From NCBI GenBank assembly GCA_030590405.1, contig JAUUYO010000172.1, positions 1-7,321 of the forward strand: 7,321 bases of DNA, written 5' to 3'. Below, piece by piece: positions 1 to 4,967 of this stretch. Every line of letters starts with the position of its first letter. The first letter of the stretch is position 1. The position numbers and the translations under genes are program-made. The stretch comes from Kangiellaceae bacterium. GTDB taxonomy: Bacteria; Pseudomonadota; Gammaproteobacteria; Enterobacterales; Kangiellaceae. Below the pieces are notes generated by a model. The model made no database searches, was not told where the DNA came from, and saw only the letters and a program-made list of their open reading frames with translations.

Positions 1-483
1 ATAACGGCGAGATTCATTTTGCAAATACACACCGGGGAGGTTGAGTTTTGCAACAAGATTAGCTTTTTGTGGATCTAAATGCCGAGCCACCCAGACAAAT
101 TGTCGTTTTTTTCGTTTAACTATCCAGCGCTTAAATTCTTTTGGGTTTTTTTGCGCAATCACCGCCAGATTATTCCACTCAGTTTCATCGAGCAGTGGTG
201 ACTTTTTCATTATCTGGGTCACGTCCATCCACACCGATTTGACCGGTACACTGCTGGCCAGCTCAACCCCGTTTCGATCGACTATATTACCGCGATAAGT
301 GGTAATCCCCTTAGTGCGAATGCTACGCGAATCCGCCTGGAGGTTAAGTGCCTCCGATTCATCAACTTGTAAATAGACAGCCCTTGCCATTAACGCGACA
401 AAACCAAAAGACAATACTCCGCACAGCAGGTAAAACCTGATACTGCACATTGGAATTGTATTGATTTTTCTGGTCTTTTTCAT
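1..483 (-). CDS. ftsI: Peptidoglycan D,D-transpeptidase FtsI (PBP3), N-terminal part, cut by window edge
   Basis: FtsI is the septal class B penicillin-binding protein that cross-links peptidoglycan at the division site; it is anchored in the inner membrane with its catalytic domain in the periplasm. Reading the minus strand from ATG at 483 gives 161 codons with no stop before the window edge. Residues 1-16 are a short basic cytoplasmic tail, about 17-36 a single membrane segment ending in ARAVYLQV, followed by the PBP dimerisation region with DSRSIR (51-56) and the family signature RGNIVDRNGVELA (64-76), then SVPVKSVWMD. These align closely with E. coli FtsI (RGMITDRSG, SVPVKAIWAD). The SxxK, SxN and KTG catalytic motifs lie outside the window. 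An AAGGAAG ribosome-binding sequence at 497-503 sits a rather long 13 nt before the ATG; the next in-frame ATG (codon 12) has no better site. It follows ftsL after an 85-nt gap filled mostly by a heptamer repeat. Confidence 0.95.
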   Translation of the reverse strand, partial: MKKTRKINTIPMCSIRFYLLCGVLSFGFVALMARAVYLQVDESEALNLQADSRSIRTKGITTYRGNIVDRNGVELASSVPVKSVWMDVTQIMKKSPLLDETEWNNLAVIAQKNPKEFKRWIVKRKKRQFVWVARHLDPQKANLVAKLNLPGVYLQNESRRY

Positions 484-505
484 GATTTGGTTATTTCTTC
501 CTTAT

Positions 506-558
506 TACTGGCTACTGGCTACTGGCTACTGGCTACTGGCTACTGGCTACTGGCTACT
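506..558. repeat. Heptanucleotide tandem repeat, (TACTGGC)7 plus TACT, in the ftsL-ftsI gap
   Basis: Seven perfect head-to-tail copies of TACTGGC (GCCAGTA on the coding strand) occupy 506-554, followed by a partial TACT. The tract begins 3 nt upstream (coding sense) of the ftsI ribosome-binding sequence at 497-503 and ends 10 nt downstream of the ftsL stop codon. It is outside both reading frames, so gain or loss of copies would change the spacing or RNA structure between the genes and not a protein. Perfect identity of all copies suggests recent slippage. Confidence 0.95.
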
Positions 559-568
559 TATTTATTTG

Positions 569-928
569 TCATAAACTAATTATTTTTTCATTCTCGGTCG
601 TCACTTCAACCATGTTCAACTGTTTTCTTGCCAATCGTGATATCCGATCGGCCTCTGTCAGGCTGGTCATTTCTAATCGCAATGCCTGCCATTTTATTTG
701 CTGTTGCTGGCTTTGTTCTCGCAAACTTTGCCATTTAGCCACGGCTTTTCTTGTTTCGTGACTGGTTCTCGCCTGTAACATCGCTGATGCGATAAATAAC
801 ACCACCAGACTACTCAAAAACCAATGGGTTAATAATAAATCAACAAGAATTTCTCTAACCAGTGATGGCTTTTTATCCGCCACTTTGTTTTTTTTCGCTT
901 TGTGTTTGCTACCTTTAACTATCGCCAT
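569..928 (-). CDS. ftsL: Cell division protein FtsL
   Basis: FtsL is a small bitopic inner-membrane protein that forms a complex with FtsB and FtsQ and helps activate FtsW/FtsI during septation. The product is 119 aa, close to the 121 aa of E. coli FtsL. Residues 1-32 are a lysine-rich cytoplasmic tail, about 35-52 a membrane segment (THWFLSSLVVLFIASAM), and 55-105 a periplasmic coiled coil with W80, L84, E86 and an EADRISRLARKQLNM stretch (92-106) matching the conserved end of the family. I chose ATG at 928, 4 nt after the rsmH stop codon, which favours coupled translation; there is no good ribosome-binding site close to it. The frame could also start at ATG 964, overlapping rsmH by 32 nt, which would add 12 residues. 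Sequence similarity to E. coli FtsL is low, as usual for this family; the call rests on size, topology and position. Confidence 0.92.
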   Translation of the reverse strand: MAIVKGSKHKAKKNKVADKKPSLVREILVDLLLTHWFLSSLVVLFIASAMLQARTSHETRKAVAKWQSLREQSQQQQIKWQALRLEMTSLTEADRISRLARKQLNMVEVTTENEKIISL

Positions 929-932
929 TTTG

Positions 933-1862
933 TTATTTTTTTTCTGCGATCCTGAGAATGGCACTTCTCGATCTTGGATTGACAGTCACTTCGGCTTTAC
1001 TGGCTTTAATTGCTTTGCCAATTTTTTTAAATTTGGTTTCTATATCATTTGCAAAAACGGGTATTTCTTTAGGTAGCTGAACACCTTGAGATTGCTCTTT
1101 GATAAATCGTTTGACGATTCGGTCTTCTAACGAATGAAAACTAATCACGGACATTCGCCCGCCAATCGCCAAATATTCAAACATGTCAGTCAAGGTATTT
1201 TTCAGCTGCCCAAGCTCATTATTAACAAAAATGCGGATTGCCTGAAAACTTCGGGTGGCAGGATGTTTAAATTTATCCTTAACCGGACAAGCTTCATCAA
1301 TAATTTTTGCCAACTGCAAAGTCGAATTGATTTCTTGCTCGCTTCGGTAAGCTTCAATCCCCCGAGCTATCCTGAGAGCAAATTTTTCTTCGCCGTACTC
1401 TTTTAAAACTTTCTTCATTTCCTCGACTGGTGCAGAATTAACCCAATCTTTGGCCGACACCCCTTTACTGGTATCCATTCTCATATCCAGCGGACCATCT
1501 TTGGAAAAACTAAATCCTCTATCCGCCTGATCAAGTTGTGGAGAAGAAACCCCTAAATCAAGCAATATTCCATCTAGCTTATTTAACAATCCCTGCTGGT
1601 CTAAAAGACTACGAATATCGGCAAAATCCTGATGAAAAAAGCTAAACCGGGGATCTTGTTCAAACTCCCTGGCGCTTTCTGCCGCCTGTAAATCTCTGTC
1701 GAGCGCAATGAGTCGCCCTTTCTCATTGAGCTTTTGCAAAATTAGCCGACTGTGCCCACCGCGGCCAAAAGTGCCATCCAAATAAATGCCATCGGGCTTA
1801 ATATTCAGTCCGTCAACCGCTTCGTGTAACAAAACGGTGGTATGTGAGGTTAAATTTTCCAT
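933..1862 (-). CDS. rsmH: 16S rRNA (cytosine(1402)-N(4))-methyltransferase RsmH
   Basis: RsmH (formerly MraW) uses S-adenosylmethionine to methylate N4 of C1402 in the ribosomal P site of 16S rRNA. The product is 309 aa, against 313 in E. coli, and appears intact. Visible family motifs, in order: N-terminal HTTVLLHEAVDGL (7-19); the SAM-binding loop DGTFGRGGHS (29-38); ALDRD (53-57); DLGVSSPQLDQADRGFSF (102-119); DGPLDMRMD (122-130); HPATRSFQAIRIFVNNEL (200-217); SFHSLEDRIVKRF (241-253); and the C-terminal NPRSRSAILRIAE (295-307). The ATG at 1862 lies 3 nt after the mraZ stop codon with no strong ribosome-binding site, so translation is probably coupled to mraZ. Its stop is 4 nt before ftsL. 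Confidence 0.98.
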   Translation of the reverse strand: MENLTSHTTVLLHEAVDGLNIKPDGIYLDGTFGRGGHSRLILQKLNEKGRLIALDRDLQAAESAREFEQDPRFSFFHQDFADIRSLLDQQGLLNKLDGILLDLGVSSPQLDQADRGFSFSKDGPLDMRMDTSKGVSAKDWVNSAPVEEMKKVLKEYGEEKFALRIARGIEAYRSEQEINSTLQLAKIIDEACPVKDKFKHPATRSFQAIRIFVNNELGQLKNTLTDMFEYLAIGGRMSVISFHSLEDRIVKRFIKEQSQGVQLPKEIPVFANDIETKFKKIGKAIKASKAEVTVNPRSRSAILRIAEKK

Positions 1863-1865
1863 CGT

Positions 1866-2321
1866 CTAATAATAAAGATCTGGCAAATCGTCACTGTCCA
1901 GCTCATCGCTAGACATAACTGCCATATCTTCTTCAACCAGTTTATGCCAATGATTTTCATCCCATAACTGGAATGTTTTACCTTGACCGATCAACATCAC
2001 ATCTTTTTGTAATTTCGCTCGTTCGCGCAGTACGCCTGGTATTAAAAGTCGTCCATTTGCATCCATATCTACTTCAGTAGCGTGAGATAACATGATACGT
2101 TTTAACCGTCTGTGGAGAGGTTTCGAATTGGAGAGAGATTGGAGATCGGCTTCTGTGCTTTCCCAATGTTCCAGGGTAAAGATTAATAAGCAGCTATCAT
2201 AGGGGTCACAGGTGATAATCATGTGGGAAGCAGTAGATTCAGTAATGCATTGACGATATTTTGCTGGTACAGCAATACGCCCTTTTGAATCTAAATTGAT
2301 TGAATTTGCTCCGCGAAACAC
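1866..2321 (-). CDS. mraZ: Transcriptional regulator MraZ
   Basis: MraZ is a DNA-binding protein of the AbrB/SpoVT fold, first gene of the dcw cluster, which in E. coli represses its own promoter by binding short direct repeats. The open frame extends to an ATG at 2369, but the family start (E. coli MFRGA...) matches a GTG at 2321 that gives FRGANSINLD. That GTG has AGGG (2330-2333) exactly 8 nt upstream, so I use it: 151 aa, against 152 in E. coli. The two half-repeats of the fold are visible as LDSKGRIAVP (10-19) and DMDANGRLLIP (85-95), followed by VMLIGQGKTFQLWDE. The C-terminus is acidic (SSDELDSDDLPD). The TAG stop is 3 nt from rsmH. The 16 extra codons of the longer frame run through a G5/C5 hairpin and look like leader rather than protein. 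Confidence 0.96.
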   Translation of the reverse strand: MFRGANSINLDSKGRIAVPAKYRQCITESTASHMIITCDPYDSCLLIFTLEHWESTEADLQSLSNSKPLHRRLKRIMLSHATEVDMDANGRLLIPGVLRERAKLQKDVMLIGQGKTFQLWDENHWHKLVEEDMAVMSSDELDSDDLPDLYY

Positions 2322-2338
2322 TTTTTTAACCCTGTGAC

Positions 2339-2353
2339 GGGGGATATTCCCCC
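2339..2353. other. Small G5/C5 inverted repeat in the mraZ leader
   Basis: A six-base-pair inverted repeat (GGGGGA, TAT, TCCCCC on the plus strand) lies in the 5' untranslated region of mraZ, ending 5 nt before the AGGG ribosome-binding sequence used by the GTG start. In RNA it would form a short GC-rich stem that could affect ribosome access. There is no T-run after it, so it is not a terminator. Function is inferred only from position. Confidence 0.45.
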
Positions 2354-2420
2354 TATTTTGGACGCTCAATGATCAATTGAACGACCTTTCCTTTTTGCGA
2401 TAAAATGAAATATTGCAATA

Positions 2421-2466
2421 AATCACCCTGACACACAAAAAGACACAAAAAGACACTTTTCTCCAC
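2421..2466 (-). promoter_or_regulatory. Candidate MraZ operator: five GTG boxes at 10-bp spacing
   Basis: On the minus strand, GTG begins at 2466, 2456, 2446, 2436 and 2426, i.e. at exactly 10-bp intervals (GTGGA, GTGTC, GTGTC, GTGTG, GTGAT), mostly separated by A- or T-rich spacers. MraZ is known to bind direct repeats with a 10-bp period upstream of mraZ (TGGGN with 5-nt spacers in E. coli; AAAGTG-type boxes in mollicutes). The motif is closer to the GTGT type than to the E. coli type. The ladder starts just downstream of the predicted transcription start, a position suited to repression. The assignment is inferred from period, position and the presence of mraZ; binding is not shown. Confidence 0.7.
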
Positions 2467-2474
2467 TAGTGTGA

Positions 2475-2504
2475 ACTATAGGTAGTCAGACAGTGCTTTG
2501 TCAA
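2475..2504 (-). promoter_or_regulatory. Sigma70-type promoter of the mraZ-rsmH-ftsL-ftsI operon
   Basis: On the minus strand a perfect -35 TTGACA (2504-2499) is followed by an 18-bp spacer and a -10 TATAGT (2480-2475). Transcription would start near 2468, leaving a leader of about 147 nt before the mraZ GTG. It is the strongest promoter match I see in the window, as expected for the main dcw promoter. Confidence 0.85.
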
Positions 2505-2658
2505 GCAAAAGACCTGCGAATAATTGGCGAATATTGCTTGTAGGACAAGGACTTAGACGCACCTCACATAATCTGTCTAATAAAACCTTATAAATAGGAT
2601 ATAAATTCATACAGTTAAGATACAAACTTAAAGTAATACATTAAGTACGGGGAGTAGC

Positions 2659-2798
2659 ATCAATTTTATCTAGATTTAACAATAAGTTTTGGCAAAAAAC
2701 TCATTTATAGAAGATCTGTCAACTCTATGCCTCAACCAGACCATAAATAACCGCCTAATAGTAAAGTGCGCAGGTTTTTGATACAGGATAAAATTGAT
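2659..2798. repeat. 12-bp perfect inverted repeat, arms 116 bp apart
   Basis: ATCAATTTTATC at 2659-2670 recurs as its exact reverse complement at 2787-2798. The arms are AT-rich, which raises the chance of coincidence. They might be the ends of a small decayed element, but I see no target duplication or coding content between them. Confidence 0.4.
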
Positions 2799-2813
2799 CG
2801 ATTTACTGATTGA

Positions 2814-2841
2814 TTGGTTGGTTGGTTGGTTGGTTGGTTGG
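2814..2841. repeat. Tetranucleotide tandem repeat (TTGG)7
   Basis: Seven perfect TTGG units, preceded by degenerate CTGA and TTGA units from 2807. The tract lies in a noncoding gap about 110 bp upstream of the plus-strand mini-ORF start at 2952 and downstream of the chemoreceptor gene's 3' end. A 4-bp unit is prone to slippage. No intact gene spans it, so any effect would be on spacing or expression. Confidence 0.95.
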
Positions 2842-2951
2842 TAAGGCGACATTTTAGCCAGCGGCGTGTGATATGCTCTAATAGACTGACGTGGTTTAAT
2901 AGGCTGATACAACTCAACTAAGAGACAATATCACTTAACTGGAGAAAAGAA

Positions 2952-2990
2952 ATGACAACAAGAAGGCAATATTCACAAAAAACATTTTGA
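2952..2990 (+). pseudogene. 12-codon ORF with a strong ribosome-binding site; possible truncated gene start or leader peptide
   Basis: On the plus strand GGAG (2941-2944) sits 7 nt before an ATG that opens a 12-codon frame, MTTRRQYSQKTF, ending in TGA. The initiation signals are as good as those of the real genes here, yet the frame stops at once and the downstream DNA is the 3' end of the opposing chemoreceptor gene. The peptide faintly resembles the N-terminus of IS3-type OrfA transposases (a basic stretch then QYS), so it may be a stump of a mobile element. That resemblance is short and from memory. A small peptide or leader is an alternative. The type 'pseudogene' is tentative. Confidence 0.3.
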
Positions 2991-3009
2991 AAGTTATTTA
3001 GCATCTTAT

Positions 3010-4104
3010 CTATCGCATCGGTTTTGCTGTACAGGTCTCTAAATTAGACAGGCACTCAACCACTTCATTGCTCGCTTCTTCCATTAACGCCAAGCTTGCG
3101 TAAATCCCCTCTTTATTACCCGACATAAAACACTCTATTGCTAAAATACCCTTCTTGTGGACATTCGCATGTGGTTTTTCTAAACGCTTAAATGAAGGTT
3201 CATGCTTAAATTGTAAACCTTTACCCTGATAATACCATTTACCAAGGCGACATTGGTGGTGATCAGCAAAGTCATCCTTTGTTTTGTTAGATAGACCCCA
3301 TACGGCTCTGTATATCTCAGACTTCCAAGTGACATGATCCAGTTTAACCGTTTGCAAGAAACTCAGATGAGTAGAATTCTCTATTACTTCAAACATGATT
3401 TTCGAGACTTTGGTAATATCGTTCATAATAGCTTGAACGTTATTTGTTTCGCCAAATAAAAGATTTGCAGAATTTTCACTATCCTTTATTTGTATTTGAG
3501 TATGCAAGGTTTGCTCGGTAATGGTTGCAACAATTTGGGTAATTTCGGCAGACGCTATGGCTGATTTTTGAGCAAGCGTTCTAACTTCATCAGCGACAAC
3601 CGCAAACCCTCGCCCTTGTTCCCCAGCTCTGGCGGCTTCAATCGCCGCGTTAAGCGCTAACAGGTTTGTTTGATCAGATATCGTCTGGATCTGACAGACA
3701 AACTGCTCTATCGCCAGACCACTTTTACTCAATGAATCAACCGACATGCCAGTATCACTGGTTTTTTGCTTGATCTCAGCGATACTTCCAGCGATATTAG
3801 AGATTAATTCATGGATCAGGTCGAAACTAGCAATCGATTCTTTCAGTTGAAGGCTTTCGTCTTCTAATTTTTGGAACGAACTAGCAACCGAGTCTCTGAT
3901 TTTACTAATCGTCACCCCCCCATCTAGCAGTTGTTCATGAAGCTGAGTATGGATTTTCTCCTGAGACAGACTATAATCTCGTTGCATATTAGAAACTTCT
4001 CTTATTTTATGGAATAATTCAGCGTCCCGCTCCAACAGCCTATTCTTTTGTCTTAATAGTTGAATTTCAGCTTTATCTTCTAAGTTTCTTGATTGCCACC
4101 ACAT
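3010..4104 (-). CDS. Soluble methyl-accepting chemotaxis protein with C-terminal CZB zinc-binding domain
   Basis: Chemoreceptors pass signals to the CheA-CheW kinase array. This 364-aa protein has no membrane segment, signal peptide or HAMP domain, so it should be cytoplasmic. Residues 10-60 look like an N-terminal coiled coil. The signalling hairpin covers roughly 65-245, with the highly conserved tip TISDQTNLLALNAAIEAARA and GRGFAVVADEVRTLAQKS (141-181). Residues about 249-325 form a CZB domain with the expected ligands: H257 in LDHVTWK, C285 in HHQCRLGKWYY, and H312 and H316 in PHANVHKKG. CZB domains bind zinc through three His and one Cys; in other receptors (for example Helicobacter TlpD) they are linked to sensing of zinc or oxidants such as HOCl. 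There is no C-terminal CheR-docking pentapeptide. The ATG at 4104 has AAAGGA 7 nt upstream. No other chemotaxis gene is nearby, so it probably works with an array encoded elsewhere. Confidence 0.95.
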   Translation of the reverse strand: MWWQSRNLEDKAEIQLLRQKNRLLERDAELFHKIREVSNMQRDYSLSQEKIHTQLHEQLLDGGVTISKIRDSVASSFQKLEDESLQLKESIASFDLIHELISNIAGSIAEIKQKTSDTGMSVDSLSKSGLAIEQFVCQIQTISDQTNLLALNAAIEAARAGEQGRGFAVVADEVRTLAQKSAIASAEITQIVATITEQTLHTQIQIKDSENSANLLFGETNNVQAIMNDITKVSKIMFEVIENSTHLSFLQTVKLDHVTWKSEIYRAVWGLSNKTKDDFADHHQCRLGKWYYQGKGLQFKHEPSFKRLEKPHANVHKKGILAIECFMSGNKEGIYASLALMEEASNEVVECLSNLETCTAKPMR

Positions 4105-4172
4105 CGATATATCCTTTGATTGTCTGACTAATATTGTAGAGAGCCATCACTTTTATTTTTTGTTTGTCTAGA

Positions 4173-4224
4173 AGCCTGTCCGAGAATAGAGACCGTAACG
4201 AGGTTTCCTATTCTCGGACAGGCT
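4173..4224. repeat. Hairpin element with perfect 17-bp arms
   Basis: AGCCTGTCCGAGAATAG (4173-4189) is followed after 18 nt by its exact reverse complement (4208-4224). The loop contains GAGACC and GGTTTC, which could extend the pairing imperfectly around GTAACGA. No T-run follows on either strand, so it is not a normal intrinsic terminator. Perfect long arms of this kind are typical of dispersed palindromic repeats or very small non-autonomous elements. It lies just upstream of the chemoreceptor promoter region. Confidence 0.85.
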
Positions 4225-4385
4225 CCTAAGGGCTGTTGAACTATGAAAGAGCAAGAGTCCCTAAAATAGTTTAGTATAAAGATGGGATTAACAAGAATGT
4301 TTTTCTTGCAATTACTCCTTAATGTTTCGTTTCGGGCTGCTACTCAGAACCCCATTTATCAGGAAGATACTACGGAAAGGCAATT

Positions 4386-4457
4386 ATAGTTATGAGTCAA
4401 AACATAGTTATGAGTCAAAACATAGTTATGAGTCAAAACATAGTTATGAATCAAAAC
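4386..4457. repeat. Four tandem copies of an 18-bp repeat downstream of rnpB
   Basis: The unit ATAGTTATGAGTCAAAAC occurs at 4386-4403, 4404-4421 and 4422-4439 without change, and at 4440-4457 with one G-to-A change; a decayed partial copy may follow (ATAATTAATGG). The 18-bp length makes an apparent minus-strand frame (NYVLTH repeats), but it has no family features or ribosome-binding site and runs into rnpB, so I treat it as noncoding. It lies about 90 nt beyond the rnpB 3' end and would be in any read-through transcript of rnpB. E. coli rnpB also has tandem repeats (113 bp) at its 3' flank, but these are not the same sequence. Confidence 0.95.
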
Positions 4458-4544
4458 ATAATTAATGGCCAACGCATTACAGAGACACGAGTTTATTAAA
4501 GTGAGTGATAAGGGAGGGAGGCATGTATATTTTACAATATAAAA

Positions 4545-4931
4545 GAGGGTCAACCTATAAGCCGGATCCTGTCTTGAACAGTCATTCATCTAGGCCATGG
4601 ATCACTCCATGGCTCAAGCAGCCTACCCGGTTCCAACGCGAGCCACGCCTTAATAGCTTGCTTGCGCAAACTATACAGGAACCCTATTTGGCCTTGCTTT
4701 GAGTGGGGTTTACCTTGCCACTGAATGTTACCACCAGTGCGGTGCGCTCTTACCGCACCATTTCACCCTTACCGATCAATGACAAGCATTAACAGGCGGT
4801 TTATTTTCTGCTGCACTTGCCGTCAGTTTACACTGCCCAGGCGTTACCTGGCACTCCGCTCTATAAAGTCCGGACTTTCCTCCCCCTATTAATCACAAAG
4901 ATAATAAGCGGCGACTGTTCGGTTGACCCTC
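4545..4931 (-). ncRNA. rnpB: RNase P RNA, bacterial class A
   Basis: This is the catalytic RNA of ribonuclease P, which removes 5' leaders from pre-tRNAs. About 387 nt, close to the 377 nt of E. coli. The ends are set by the P1 helix: GAGGGTCAACC at the 5' end pairs perfectly (11 bp) with GGTTGACCCTC at the 3' end. In between, conserved blocks appear in order on the minus strand: CAGTCGCCGCTT; GGAGGAAAGTCCGGAC (5' strand of P4); GTGCCAGGTAACGCCTGG; GGGTGAAATGGTGC; GGTAAGAGCGCACCGC; the L15 loop GGTAAACCCC that pairs with the tRNA CCA end; GCAAGGCCAAATAGGG; GGGTAGGCTGCTTGAGCC; CCTAGATGAATGACTGT; and the 3' block ACAGGATCCGGCTTATAG. All core elements look intact. An apparent plus-strand ORF over this locus is an antisense artefact. 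No clear terminator follows; the 3' end may depend on processing. Confidence 0.98.
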
Positions 4932-4938
4932 GGAGCGG

Positions 4939-4967
4939 ATTTTAGCATAAAAAAAGCGACTTAAAGT
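4939..4967 (-). promoter_or_regulatory. rnpB promoter, extended -10 type
   Basis: On the minus strand TGC-TAAAAT (extended -10; hexamer 4944-4939) lies 7 nt before the 5' end of the RNase P RNA at 4931. The -35 region at 17-bp spacing (4967-4962, ACTTTA) is poor and falls inside the terminator of the upstream gene. The discriminator CCGCTCC is GC-rich, a feature of stable-RNA promoters under growth-rate or stringent control; that control is inferred, not shown. Confidence 0.7.

Larger units (their letters stand above)
2505..3009. other. 505-bp AT-rich gap between the dcw promoter and the chemoreceptor gene
   Basis: No credible long gene is present. Minus-strand frames here encode only repeats of the TTGG tract (NQPTNQPT) and are rejected. 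What can be seen: a 12-bp inverted repeat (2659-2670 with 2787-2798), the (TTGG)7 tract (2814-2841), two near-identical 11-mers TAATAGACTGA (2879-2889) and TAATAGGCTGA (2897-2907), and a plus-strand ribosome-binding site with a 12-codon ORF (2941-2990). I find no obvious terminator with a U-run for the chemoreceptor gene. The mix of repeats and a start-only ORF suggests decayed or rearranged DNA. Confidence 0.6.
4105..4544. other. 440-bp repeat-rich gap between rnpB and the chemoreceptor gene
   Basis: No credible gene. It holds the chemoreceptor's ribosome-binding site (AAAGGA near 4112-4117), a possible -10 TACAAT on the minus strand near 4133-4138 without a convincing -35, a long perfect hairpin (4173-4224), a weak 6-bp stem CAAGAA/TTCTTG near 4293-4309, and four 18-bp tandem repeats (4386-4457). 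I cannot find a GC-rich stem followed by a U-run that would end rnpB transcription; only an AT-rich 5-bp stem follows directly after the rnpB 3' end. Confidence 0.6.

Noticed and set aside
2330..2354. MraZ boxes of E. coli TGGGN type in the G-rich mraZ leader
   Set aside because: The two AGGG motifs are about 21 bp apart with no middle copy; the GTG ladder at 2421-2466 fits a 10-bp period far better.
2676..2917. Two minus-strand frames rich in NQPT
   Set aside because: Their composition is the translation of the TTGG repeat; no ribosome-binding site or domain.
4173..4224. Reading the large hairpin as an intrinsic terminator
   Set aside because: Neither strand has a T-run directly after the stem, and the sequence following it on both sides is mixed.
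4386..4457. CRISPR array
   Set aside because: The copies are directly adjacent with no unique spacers and the unit is only 18 bp.
4359..4589. 76-aa minus-strand frame with NYVLTH repeats
   Set aside because: It begins inside rnpB and its repeats come only from the 18-bp DNA repeat; there is no ribosome-binding site or family similarity.
4505..4702. 65-aa plus-strand frame over rnpB
   Set aside because: It is antisense to the conserved RNase P RNA core, whose sequence constraint fully explains the region.
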